This document shows positions 41,870 through 57,200 of a DNA stretch of 64,000 bases, piece by piece; positions within the stretch are counted from its first letter, which is position 1, and every line of letters starts with the position of its first letter. The DNA is from Hymenobacter montanus (GTDB lineage: Bacteria; Bacteroidota; Bacteroidia; Cytophagales; Hymenobacteraceae). Made by a program: the position numbers and the translations under genes. The DNA is taken from NCBI RefSeq assembly GCF_014699115.1, contig NZ_JACXAD010000004.1, positions 124,001 through 188,000 of the forward strand, written 5' to 3'. The notes beneath the pieces were generated by a model, which worked only from the letters and a program-made list of their open reading frames with translations, had not been told where the DNA came from and made no database searches.

Positions 41870-41971
41870 TAAGTGACGAGGTAATGAGGTGATGGGGTAA
41901 TGAAGGAGGCCATTTTGATGTTGCCGACTTGATTTCTCCATCACCTCATTACTTCATTGTCTCATCACTAA
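41870..41971. repeat. 36-bp hairpin with period-8 arms between rpsG and fusA
   Basis: The left arm (41870-41905) is TAAGTGAC, GAGGTAAT, GAGGTGAT, GGGGTAAT, GAAG. The right arm (41936-41971) is CTCCATCA, CCTCATTA, CTTCATTG, TCTCATCA, CTAA. 27 of 36 positions are Watson-Crick and several others are G-U. The right arm ends 5 bases before the fusA ATG. Confidence 0.9.
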
Positions 41972-41976
41972 CCACC

Positions 41977-44115
<2,139 letters not shown>

Positions 44116-44153
44116 CACCGGTCACTAATTGGTCAATCGGACCAAAAACCCTA

Positions 44154-44459
44154 ATGAATCAGAAAATTCGCATCAAGCTGAAGTCCTACGACCACAACCT
44201 CGTGGACAAATCGGCCGAGAAAATCGTGAAAGCAGTGAAGGCCACCGGTGCCATCGTGAGCGGTCCGATTCCTTTGCCGACCCAAAAAGAGAAGTTCACC
44301 GTGTTGCGCTCGCCCCACGTGAACAAGAAGAGCCGGGAGCAGTTCCAGCTTTGTACTTATAAGCGCCTCGTGGATATCTTCTCGACTTCGTCGAAGACGG
44401 TGGATGCCCTGATGAAGCTGGAATTGCCCAGCGGCGTGGATGTGGAAATCAAAGTCTGA
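44154..44459 (+). CDS. rpsJ: 30S ribosomal protein S10
   Basis: A 101-residue protein of the 30S head that also joins NusG/NusB antitermination complexes. [20 protein letters not shown] and [20 protein letters not shown] are clear, followed by KKSREQFQL. It normally precedes rplC directly; here it is followed by a strong terminator and an 18-kb island. Confidence 0.98.
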   Translation: MNQKIRIKLKSYDHNLVDKSAEKIVKAVKATGAIVSGPIPLPTQKEKFTVLRSPHVNKKSREQFQLCTYKRLVDIFSTSSKTVDALMKLELPSGVDVEIKV

Positions 44460-44469
44460 TTTTTAGCGG

Positions 44470-44519
44470 AAAGCAATAAAAAAGCCCCTTAGCACGCTAA
44501 GGGGCTTTTTTATTGCTTT
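44470..44519. terminator. Very strong terminator after rpsJ
   Basis: A perfect 23-bp stem (44470-44492 with 44497-44519) around the 4-base loop CACG; the core is AAAAAAGCCCCTTAG/CTAAGGGGCTTTTTT. It ends the str operon and isolates it from the island. Confidence 0.95.
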
Positions 44520-45298
44520 ACAGTCTGGCTTCAGGTAAGTATTTCCCATGATACAAAAACAGCGACTACACAGCGGGTATTCGCGGCTCCCGGGAAGATT
44601 CGCCGCTTCGTTGTATGGTACAGAATAAGCAAATGGCCTTATGCTGAGGCATTGTTACGCCTGCTTTACAGCAATGAACTAACGGCAAGCAGGCCCACAG
44701 CTGAGAGGGCTACAGCTTACCACAGGGGACTTGCACGGATATAAGTTTAAGGATACATTTGTTAGCGAGGAGAAATACTTATGGTTAAATTTAGCAACAA
44801 AGAAAGTTAGTGTATAATAAAATTGTTCTGTTATTACTATAAACTTGATACTCTGAAACTTATGAGAACAACAGCGCCTGCTATTCAAATGATTAGCTTA
44901 CAACAAGCTTTTTAACGCTATTTACTGGTATAGATTCCAGTATTCAAAGCACCTTAGAATCGTCTATAATCACGAAATAGGCAGCATTAGATTTAAACCT
45001 AGCCTGGTAGGATGAATCTAAGCAGTGGGAATAGAGCCGATTCGGACCAATACGCCCACGCCCCGGTTTAACTAGTGTCTTCTGTTCCCAAAACTCACGT
45101 GAACAGAAACTGTGGGTGAGCATTGACAGCTTAAACCCCGCTCTTTAGACTGCCCAAGCTGGTATTGGGCGAATTACTATCCAGAACCTCCAGGGCCGGG
45201 GTAGCTTTGTAATAAGCTATTTGTACTATATCTATTTTCTGCTACCGCAGGATAAATTAAGAGTCTATCATTATTCTATTTTATAAATTTTTTTATAA
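44520..45298 (+). other. Long AT-rich upstream region of the giant adhesin gene
   Basis: 780 bases without a gene, more AT-rich than the rest. Two boxes fit the -7 element: TACATTTG near 44752 and TAGCTTTG at 45202-45209. TTCTGTTC and GAACAGAA (45080-45108) form a possible operator or hairpin. A T/A-rich stretch precedes the start codon. Its length suits complex regulation of a surface protein. Confidence 0.45.
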
Positions 45299-48200
45299 AT
45301 GGAGCATGTTCTACGCTTCACGGCAAGGTATGTCGGCTGGCCAATTTCTTCAGCATTTTCCTCTTTAGAATCGACCACTCGCAGGGAGATTTTAAGGGGC
45401 TTAGTGCCGCAACATATTTATAAGCCTATTAGATTTAAATCCCTGGCCCTTCTTTGGTCCCGGCTATGGCTCGTGCGATGTTTGAGCTGGCTAGGCATGA
45501 TTCTCAGCGTAGGCTTTGGGTCTGGAGTGGTAGGCCAAAACCTGGTGAAGAATGGCACCTTTAGTATTTATCGGGTTAGCAGCGACAATCCAAGCAGTAA
45601 CCCGGACGAAGAGCCGACGAGCTATGAGGCGGCTGGAGTCGACAACTGCCCGACCAACCTCGTTACCCTGCCCCCTGGCTCCGAGCTAGGGTACTTCTCC
45701 AGCAATAGCGTCTACGTGGGGGCTAACCAGCATCCGCAAGATAACGGGATCAGCATACAGTGTGGGATTCGTAGCTACGCAGGTGGAGCGGCACTGCAGC
45801 AGCCTTTTCCTGGCGACTCGCGCTATAACGTACCCGCGTCGGAAACCTGGCTCTACAGCAATGGAAACTCTACCGACGCGGCCTTCACGTTCTGGCAGCA
45901 AACGGTAAATGGCTTGAGCCCTAACACCGCCTACGCCTTCTCGTTATACACCTCTAATGCGATTGCGCCGACCACTTCGTTTGGTGTTAATCCCATCCTG
46001 GAGTTGCAGGTTTCTGATCAGGCGGGCACGGCATTCACTACGTACGCTTCTTTTCAGGTGTGGGAAGACAGCGACCCGCTTAGTGGCCATGAAGGAACCG
46101 ATTTATGGGACCGGCGCCAGGCAATCTTTGCTACCGCCCCCGGCCAGACCAGCGCCGTGCTGCGCGTACAGGATCTGGCCATCGGACCGTATGGTGACGA
46201 CCTGGGCATAGCGGCTATCGGGTTACGAGCCGTCAACAGTATTGCAGGAACAGTGTTTGAAGACCCCAACTACGGGGGGGGGGGCGGACGTCCGCTGAAT
46301 ACGAGCGGTACCACCCCGCTGGGTGGAGCTACTGTGGAGCTGTATAACGCCACTACCGGGGCTTTGATCGGGACCACCACTACCAGTACTACGCCGGGTA
46401 GTATTGGTCAGTACCTGTTCGATACCCTGCCTGCTGGCGATTATATAGTGCGGGTAGTGAGTAGCACGGTGAGTTCGGCCCGGCCCGGTTACGTGGCCGG
46501 GCTGCTGCCAATACAGACCTATAACGGCACTGCGGACCGGGTGGGCGGGGAGGCACCCGAGAAAGCGGACGCGCCGGCCAACACGGGGAGCCAGCGCTTG
46601 AGCGACTTGAACACGCCCACAACCGTGGCCCAGAGCGTGGCCGCCGTGACGGTGGGGGCAACTGGGGCCAGCGGGGTCGATTTCGGCTTCAACTTCTCGA
46701 CCATTGTTAACGCTAACCTCGACGGGCAAGGCTCCTTGCGCCAGTTCATTGCTAACGCCAACGCCTTGGGCGACGAAGCAAGCTTAGTGCAGAGCGGCAC
46801 GCGGCGGACTGCCACCGGGGGCCTGCAGCTGTTGCCGGCGGGTAAGGAAACCAGCATTTTCATGGTACCCAACGGGGGCACCACGGCCGCCGGCACCGTG
46901 CGTCCCGGCTTCCGGCCCTACGATGGTACCGCCCAGGGTGGGCCCAACAGTGGCTTAAATTCCAATGGGTTAGTCGACATTGTTTCGTCCGCGGCCTTTG
47001 CCACCATCAGTAGCCCGAACACGGTGGTGGACGGCACCACCCAAACGGCCAACATCGGGAATACCAATAATGTGGTGCTGGGCACGGGCGGCACCGTAGG
47101 CGTGCAGGATTCGGTGCTGGTGCAGCTCGACGGCCCCGAGGTGCAGCTACGCGGGGCGCGCGTTGGCAATGGGGTGGAGTTCAGCCAAACGGCTACTACC
47201 TCAGCCGTGCGCGGCCTGGCAATTTATGGCTTTAACATCAACGTGTTCGCCTCCGCCGGATTAAACAGCCAACAGGTGCTTATAGAAGGCAACGTGCTGG
47301 GTACACCGGCCACCTCATTCACTGACCCCGGCGCGGGCGTTCGCACGTCGTACAGCAACGTGATGCTGCAGGAGTCGGCCAACGATGTGGTGCGCCAGAA
47401 CCTGATTGGATTTGCTGGCGCGGCAGGGGTCTCGGTTATCACCGGAGGGACCGGGCACGTGGTACGCAACAATGAAATTCGCGGCAACGGTCTGGAGAGC
47501 GCCCGCCATGGCGATGGCATCGAAGTGAACGACCGCTCGGACCGCATAACCATAGTAGGTAACCTTTTTATCAACAACGCTTGCGAAGGAATCGATACGT
47601 TTAATAACGACGACCTCACCTGGGGCGGCAATAACACGTTGCGCAACAACACCGTCAGCAACAATGGTGTGGCTGGGCTCGAAGGTCAGGGCATCCATAT
47701 TTGGAGCAGTAACAACGCTACCACGCTCAACCGCATTACGGGTAACCGCTTTAACGGGGTGTTGGTTGGTACCGGGGCCACGGGCAACGTATTTTCCCAA
47801 AACAGCTTCGCCGCCAACGGTGGCCTGGGCCTGGACCTCGTACCGTTAGGCAACTATCTGGGAGATGGCCCGACGCTCAATGACCTGAACGACACCGACA
47901 CTGGCACCAACAACTTCCTTAACTTCCCGGTGCTGGCTACGGTCACTATAGCGGGGGGCAACCTGATGGTGCGGGGCTTCGCTCGGCCGGGTGCTTTGGT
48001 GGAGCTCTACGCGGCCGCAGTTGACCCGACGGGCTTTGGCGAGGGCCAGACTTATTTGTTCGCCGCCACCGAGGGCTCGGCCCAGGACACTGACAATACT
48101 ACCGGCGCTTACGGGCCAGGAGCCGTCAATGGGCTGGCCCAGGGCCGAGACAACACGAACAAGTTTGCCTTCAGCGTGCCGCTCAGCAGCTTGACGCCCG

Positions 48201-51200
48201 CCCAGCAGGCGGCCGTGACCGCGGCCGGGGCCCGGCTCACGGCCACGGCTACGCTGGGCGGCAACACGAGCGAGTTTGGGGGTAACGTGGCCGTGGGCGC
48301 GCTGCTTACGGGCGTCGTGTTCGAGGACGTAAACTACGGCGGCAGCGCCGGGCGCAGCTTGGCGGCCAGCGCGGGCGTGCCCCGGCCTGGTGCCACCGTC
48401 GAGTTATACGATAACACCGGCACTTTCCTGAGCTCGACGACGACCGACGCCGCGGGGGAGTACAGCTTCAGTGTGCCGGCGGGCACGTACACGGTGCGGG
48501 TGGTGAGCGGCACGGTGAGCAGCAGCCGGCCCGGTTACATAGCCGGGCTGCTGCCGGTGCCGACCTACAACGGCAGCCCGGACCGGGTGGGCGGGGAGGC
48601 ACCCGAGAAAGCGGACGCGCCGGCCAATACGGGGAGCCAGCGCTTGAGCGACTTGAACACGCCCACAACCGTGGCCCAGAGCGTGGCCACCGTGACGGCA
48701 GGGGCGCCCGGAGTTGACTTCGGCTTCAACTTTTCGACCATCGTTAACACTAACGACGCCGGCCAGGGCTCGTTGCGCCAGTTCGTGCTCAACAGCAACG
48801 CCTTGGGCGGTGAGGCAAATTTGGCGCAAAGCGGGTCGTACACCGACCTGGTGACTGGGGCAACGGTACCGTTGCCGACGGGCCAGGAAACCAGCATTTT
48901 TATGATTCCTGATGGCCAGGCTCACCCGGGCCTGCGGGCCGGCGTGGTCAATCAGCTTTCGGCTCAGGGTGTAGCCATTATTCGGCCGGGCAGCACCTTG
49001 CTCCTTACGGGAGCCAACGCGGCGGTAGACGGGCGCACCCAGACGTTCAATATCGGCAACACCAACAACGTAGTGCTGGGTACGGGCGGTACGGTGGGAA
49101 CTAACAATACGCCCATCAGCCAGCTCAATGGGCCCGAGGTGCAGGTGCAGGGCAACGCCAGCGGATTTGCGGGCTTGCAGTCGGGAGCCGGCGCTAGCGC
49201 GACATCCAACGGCTTACTGTTTGCCGGGCTGGCCGTGTATGGTTTCCAGGACGACATCTTGCTCTATGGACAGTCGAACACCGTGACGCAAATGGTAGTG
49301 GGTACGCCCGCTACGGCTTTCACCGACCCCGGCGCCAGCAGCCGCACCCTGCGCAACAACATTGGCGTGACGGGGAGTACCAACCGCTTAGCGCGCGTCG
49401 TGGGCAACCTGATCGGTTACGCGGGCATCGGCGGCGTTTACCTGGATGTCAACTCCAGCGGCTTGGTGGTGACGGGCAACGAAATTATCGGGGCTGGTGC
49501 CGCAACGGACTATGGCGACGCCTTAAGCTTGAACGGAGGCGACGCGACGGTAACCGGAAACTTCGTGCATGATAACAGCGGCCCGTGCTACGACGCCTAC
49601 AGCTCAAATGGTAAAGCGCCGCACATCATCACCGGCAACACATTTCGGGGTAAGGGCTCGGCCGGCAACCCAGCGGCCAACGAATCCATGAACCTGCGGG
49701 TAATGGCATCGGGCAGCGTAGTCCGGGAAAACATCATATCTGGCAGCGTGGGACCCGGCATCCTGATCGGGCCGCAAACCCAGAACGTGGTCATCAGCCG
49801 CAACAGCATGTTTGACAACGGTGGCCTCACCGGTCAGGTGGGCATTGACCTACTAACCGCTACTGATAACCTGGATAAGGGTACTGCGCCGTTCGTGACG
49901 CTCAACGACACGGGCGACGGCGACGCGGGGGCTAACGACCTGCTCAATTACCCGGTCATCACGTCGGCGGCAGTGAGTAACGGCCAGCTGGAACTGCGAG
50001 GATTTGCCCGCCCGGGGGCCCTGATAGAGTTCTTTCATGTGGGTTCCACCGCTAACTCCTCGGGTTTTGGGGAAGGCAAGACCTACCTGGTATCGCAAAC
50101 CGAAGGATCGGCCGACGATACCGACAGCAGTACGGGTGCCTATACAGGCCTGATTAACGGCTTGAACCAAGGCAGTGATAATACAAATAAGTTTAGCTTC
50201 AGCATTCCGCTCGCTACCCTGTCGGCCGCCCAGCAAGCGGCCCTTAATGCGTGCGGCGCTCAGCTCACGGCTACGGCCACCTTGGGCGGTACGTCGGAAT
50301 TTTCAGGCAACGTCACCATTAGCCCAGCTCCGGTTGTCATCCGCGTCACCGACCCGGTACCCGTGTGCGCAGGGGCTACTGTGCGCTTGAGCGCCGGCCC
50401 GCGCCCGGGCTATCTATTTACCTGGTACAACGGTGCAACAATAGTAAATGGAGGTGGTGCCGTGCTCAACGACAGCGTGTTTGTGGCCAGTGTCGCGGGC
50501 TCCTATCAAGTGCAGCTAACGGCCGTGGGCTGCGCTGGCGTCAGCACGACATCGCCGGCCGTTGCCATTACGGTGTTGCCTGCCATCAACCCCGGCAGTA
50601 TTGCCGCCGCCCAAATGCTGTGCGCCGGGGACCAGCCCGCACCATTCACGAGCGTAGCGCCCGCCGATGGCGGCACGGGCACTTTTAGTTATCAGTGGGA
50701 ATCGTCGCCGGACAACACCACCTGGACGGCCATCAGCAGTGCCACGGCCGCCGACTACGCCGCCGGTCCCGTGGCGGCGACCACCTACTTCCGCCGCCAA
50801 GCCATTTCGGGCAGTTGTACGCCAGTAGCATCAAATACCGTGGCGCTTACCGTCTCCCCGGTCCTAACGGCGGGGGCCATTGAAGCCGACCAGACGCTCT
50901 GTGCGGGCACCACGCCTGCTCCGCTCACCAGTACGACCGCGCCAAGCGGGGGCACGGGGACTTATACCTACCAGTGGGAATCGTCGCCGGATAATAGCGC
51001 CTGGACCGCTATCAGCGGCGCGTTGGCGGCGGATTACGCGCCGGCAGCGATTACGAGCACCACGTATTTCCGTCGGCGGGTGACCTCCGGCGCGGGTACC
51101 TGCGCGACGGCTGTTTCCAATGTAGTGACCTTAACTGTTGTGCCCGCCGTCACGGCCAGTACCATCGGCAGCGACCAGACCTTATGTGCCGGCAGCACGC

Positions 51201-54200
51201 CGGATCCGCTCACGAGTGTAGTGGCGGCTACGGGTGGTACCGGAGCCTACGCCTACCAATGGGAATCGTCTTTGGACAATACTACCTGGACGGCCATTGC
51301 CGGAGCCACTGGGGCCACCTACGCGCTGGGACCTTTGACGGCCACCACCTACTTCCGCCAACAAGTCAGTTCTGGCGGCTGCGTGCCAGTGACTTCCAAC
51401 ACCGTCACCCTTAGTGTAACGCCGGGGCTAACGGCGGGCACCATCGGTCGCGACCAAACCCTGTGCGCGGGCGCCACGCCGGAACCGCTCAGCAGCCTGA
51501 CTGCTCCTACCGGGGGCACGGGCACGTATGCCTACCAATGGGAAAGCTCGGCCGATAATACGGCCTGGACGAGCATCGTCGGAGCCACCAGCGCTGACTT
51601 CGCGCCGGGGCCGGTGAGCGCTACGACGTATTTCCGCCGCCAGGTAACTTCCGGTACGGGCAGCTGTGCCATTGTTGCTTCGGCCCCGGTTGTCCTGACA
51701 GTGCTGCCCACCCTGCTGGCTGGTAGCGTGGCTGCCGACCAAACGGTATGCGCGGGCGCAGTTCCAGCCCCGCTTACCGATACGGGTGCTCCGAGTGGGG
51801 GCACGGGTACCTATGCGTATCAGTGGGAATCCTCGCTCGACAACATCACCTGGACGGCCATTGCCGGGGCCACCAATGCCGGCTTTGCGCCTGGTCCACT
51901 TGCCGCTACCACCTACTTCCGTCGGCAGGTGATGTCGGGTACGGGTAGCTGCTCCACTGCTTACGCCAACACGGTCACGATTACCATCCTGCCGAGCCTG
52001 ACGCCTGGTAGCATCGCGGCCGACCAAACGCTGTGCGTTGGCGCCACGCCCGCTCCGTTTACTGGCACGTCGCCAAGTGGGGGCACGGGCACCTACGCTT
52101 ATCAATGGGAGTCATCAGCGGATAACGCTACCTGGACGGCAATTTCCGGTGCCACGGCCGCTGATTATTCGGCTGGACCCGTGTCGGCCACTACCTACTT
52201 CCGGCGGCAAGTAAGCTCCGGCAGTGGTTCCTGTGCGCCTGTTCTCAGCAACATTATAACCATCACCATTAGCCCCGCGCTGGCAGCGGGCCGCATTGCG
52301 GCCGACCAGCAGATTAATAGCGGGACTACGCCCGTGCCGCTCACCAGCACGGCCCCGGCTACGGGGGGCACGGGTTCCTACACCTACCAGTGGGAGTCGT
52401 CCGCAGACAACACGAATTTTACAGCTGTGGTGGGCGCCACCAGCCCAGGCTACGCGCCGGGGGCGCTGACTCAGACCACGTACTATCGTCGGCAGGTGAG
52501 TTCCGGTACGGGCACCTGCGCGACGGCGGTTTCTAACGTGGTCACCATCACCGTGGTCGCTCCCGGTGTGCTGACGGCGGGCAGCATCGCCGCTGACCAA
52601 ACGCTGTGCATTGGGGCCACGCCGGCCCCACTCACCAGCACGGCCCCCGCGGCCGGAGGGACGGGTACCTACGCTTATCAGTGGGAATCCTCGCTGGATA
52701 ACGTGACGTTTACGGCCATTGCCGGTGCTACGAACCCGGACTATGCCCCCGGCCCAGTAAGCCAGACCACGTATTTCCGTCGGCAAGTGACTTCCGGGGC
52801 CGGGGCAGGCAGCACCACTTACACGGCCGCGGTGACCATTACCGTTAGCCCGGCTCTGGTGGCTGGCCGCATTGCCGCTGACCAAACGCTGTGCGCGGGA
52901 GCTACCCCGGCTCCACTCACGAGCACAGCGGCCACCGGAGGCACGGGCACCTACACCTACCAGTGGGAGTCATCATTGGACAACACAAGTTGGACGGCCA
53001 TTAGTGGTGCTACGGCGGCCGATTTCGCTCCTGGCCCGGTAGTGGCCACTACCTATTTCCGCTACCAAGTATCGTCGGGCACCTGTGGGGCAGCCGTTTC
53101 CAATACAGTCGTTCTAACGGTCAGCCCAGGCTTGACAGCGGGCACCGTGGGCAGTGACCAAACACTCTGCGCGGGGACGTTACCGGCTCCCCTCACTAGC
53201 ACGACCGCGCCAAGTGGGGGCACGGGGACGTATGCTTACCAGTGGGAATTATCGACCGATAACAGCACCTGGACGGCGATCAACGGGGCAGTAGCGGCAG
53301 ATTACACGCCTGCGGCAATGACGAGCACCACGTATTTCCGGCGCCAGGTGAGCTCTGGAACAGGTGCCTGCGCGACGGCCACCTCCAACACAGTTACCAT
53401 CACCATTACGCCCGCGCTGGTGGCCGGCCGCATTGCCGCCGACCAGCAGATTAACAGCGGGACTGCGCCCGTGCCACTCACCAGCACGACCCCCGCCACG
53501 GGCGGCACAGGCTCCTACGCCTACCAGTGGGAATCGTCGGTGGACAACGCGACTTTTAGCACCCTAGCTGGCGCAATCAGCCCGGACTATGCGCCGGGAG
53601 CGTTGACTCAGACCACGTATTTCCGGCGTCAGGCAGTCTCTGGCACGGGCGCCTGCGCAACAGCGGTTTCCAACGTGGTCACGATTACGGTGGTCGCTCC
53701 CGGCGTGCTGACGGCGGGCAGCATCGCCGCTGACCAGACATTGTGCATTGGGGCCACGCCGGCCCCACTCACCAGCACGGCCCCCGCGGCCGGGGGCACG
53801 GGTACTTACACGTATCAGTGGGAGTCGTCGCTGGACAACGTGACGTTTACCGCTATTGCCGGTGCTACGAACCCGGACTATGCCCCCGGCCCAGTAAGCC
53901 AGACTACGTATTTCCGTCGGCAAGTAATCTCTGGTACCGGCACGGGCAGCACCGCTTATACGGCCGCGGTGACCATTACCATTAGCCCGGCTCTGGTGGC
54001 TGGCCGCATTGCCGCCGACCAGACCTTGTGCGCAGGAGCTACACCTGCCCCGCTCACCAGTCAAGCCCCGGCTGCCGGAGGCACGGGCACTTACACCTAC
54101 CAGTGGGAGTCGTCGGCAGATAATGCTACCTGGACGGCCATTGGTGGGGCCACAGCGGCTGATTTCGCTCCCGGCGCAGTGGCATCCACCACCTACTTCC

Positions 54201-57200
54201 GCCGTCAGGTATTGTCGGGCACCTGCGCACCAGCTGTTTCCAATACGGTCGTTCTGACGGTCAGCCCAGACTTGACTGCGGGCGCCATCGGCAGTGACCA
54301 AACGCTGTGCGCGGGGACGTCGCCGGCACCGCTCACGAGCACGACGGCGCCGACTGGGGGTACGGGGACCTATGCCTATCAGTGGGAATCATCACTGGAC
54401 AACGCCACTTGGACACTTATTGCGGGAGCAACCAGCTCTGGCTACTCACCCGGTTTGCTTGCTACTACCACCTACTTCCGCCGTCAAGTCTCGTCGGGAG
54501 CGAGCTGTTCGGCCACGTCCAATACCGTAACCATCAGCATTACCCCGGCGCTGGTAGCGGGCGGTATTGCCGCCAACCAACAAATCAACAGCGGCTCCAC
54601 GCCCGCTCCATTCACCAGCACAACTGCCGCCACGGGTGGTACGGGCACTTACGCCTACCAGTGGGAATCGTCGCTGGATAACGTGACGTTTACCGCCATT
54701 GCTGGCGCGACGGTGGCCACATACGCCCCCGGACCACTAACCCAGACCACGTACTATCGTCGGCAGGTAGCTTCTGGCACATGCCTGGCGGCGGTTTCCA
54801 ATGTAGTGACCATTACGGTGGTTGCTCCTGGCGTGCTGACAGCGGGCAGCATCGCGGGGGACCAAACGCTGTGTGCGGGGGCTGCGCCGGCCCCGCTCAC
54901 CAGCACCGCCCCCGCCACGGGGGGCACGGGCACTTACGCTTATCAGTGGGAGTCGTCGCTTGATAACGTGACGTTTACCGCCATTGCCGGCGCCACGAAC
55001 CCAGACTATGCCCCCGGCCCCTTAACGCAGACCACGTATTTCCGCCGGCAAGTAACCTCTGGTACGGGGGCAGGCAGCACGGCCTACACCGCGGCAGTGA
55101 CCATCAACATTAGCCCGGCGCTGGTGGCTGGCCGCATTGCCGCCGACCAGGCCTTATGCGCAGGAGCCACGCCAGCCCCCTTCACCAGTCAGGCACCGGC
55201 CACTGGGGGCACCGGTACCTACACGTACCAGTGGGAGTCGTCGGTAGATAATACAAGTTGGACGGCCATTAGTGGGGCCACAGCGGCGGACTTCGCTTCT
55301 GGCTCGGTAGTAGCTACCACCTACTTCCGCCGCCAGGTATCGTCGGGCACCTGTGCACCAGCCGTTTCCAATACGGTCGTTCTAACAGTCAGCCCAGGCT
55401 TGAGCGCCGGTACTGTGGGTCGTGACCAAAGCCTGTGCGCGGGGGCCTCGCCCGCTCCGCTGACCGGTACGACCGCGCCAAGTGGGGGCACGGGGACGTA
55501 TGCTTACCAGTGGGAATCATCGACGGATAACAGCACCTGGACGGCGATCAACGGGGCAGTGGCGGCGGATTACGCGCCCGCGGCAATGACGAGCACGACG
55601 TATTTCCGTCGGCAGGTGAGCTCTGGCACGGGCAATTGCGCGACGGCCACCTCCAACACGGTTACCATCACCATTACGCCGGCGCTGATAGCGGGCCGCA
55701 TTGCGGCCGATCAGCAGATTAACAGCGGGACTGCGCCCGTGCCGCTCACCAGCACAGCCCCCGCCACGGGCGGCACGGGTACTTATGCCTATCAGTGGGA
55801 ATCGTCACTGGATAATGTGACGTTTACGGCTATTACCGGCGCGACGGCAGCCATGTACGCTCCCGGTACACTAACCCAGACCACCTATTATCGTCGGCAG
55901 GTGACCTCCGGCACGGGCACCTGCGCGAGGGCGGTTTCAAACGCAGTTACCATCACGGTGGTTGCGCCAGGGGTGCTGACGGCGGGCAGCATCGCCGCTG
56001 ACCAAACCATCTGCAGTGGGGCCACGCCGGCCCCACTCACCAGCACGGCCCCCGCCGCCGGGGGCACGGGTACTTACACGTATCAGTGGGAGTCATCGCT
56101 GGACAACGTGACGTTTACCGCCATTGCCGGCGCCACGAACCTGGACTATGCTCCGGGCCTTCTAACGCAGACCACGTATTTCCGCCGGCAAGTAACCTCC
56201 GGTACGGGGGCAGGCAGCACCGCCTACACCGCGGCAGTGACCGTTACCATTAGCCCGGCGCTGGTGGCTGGCCGCATTGCCGCCGACCAGACCTTATGCG
56301 CAGGAGCTACACCTGCCCCGCTCACCAGTCAAGCCCCGGCTGCTGGAGGCACGGGCACTTACACCTACCAGTGGGAGTCGTCGGCAGATAATGCTACCTG
56401 GACGGCCATTAGTGGGGCCACCGGCGTCGATTTCGCTCCCGGCGCAGTGGCATCCACCACCTACTTCCGTCGCCAGGTATCGTCGGGTACTTGTGCACCA
56501 GCCGTTTCCAACACGGTCGTTCTGACGGTTAGCCCAGGCTTGAGCGCTGGCACCGTGGGCAGTGATCAAACGCTGTGCACCGGGGCCTCGCCGGCCCGGC
56601 TCACCGGCACGGCGGCCACGGGCGGCACGGGGACGTATGCTTATCAGTGGGAATCATCGACCGATAACAGCACCTGGACGGCGATCAACGGGGCAGTGGC
56701 AGCAGACTACACACCCGCGGCAATGACGAGCACGACGTATTTCCGGCGGAAAGTGAGCTCTGGCACGGGCAGTTGCACGACGGCTACCTCCAATACGGTT
56801 ACCATTACCATTACGCCGGCGCTGATAGCGGGCCGCATTGCGGCCGACCAGCAGATTAATAGCGGGACTACGCCCGTACCGCTCACCAGTACGGCCCCGG
56901 CTACGGGGGGCACGGGTTCCTACACCTACCAGTGGGAATCGTCCGCAGACAACACGAATTTTACAGCTGTGGTGGGCGCCACCAGCCCAGGCTACGCGCC
57001 GGGGGCGCTGACTCAGACCACGTACTTCCGGCGGCAGGCGGTCTCTGGCACGGGTATCTGCTCGACGGCGGTTTCTAACGTGGTCACTGTTACGGTGGTC
57101 GCTCCCGGCGTGCTGACGGCGGGCAGCATCGGCGCCGACCAAACGCTGTGCATTGGGGCCACGCCGGCCCCACTCACCAGCACGGCCCCCGCGGCCGGAG

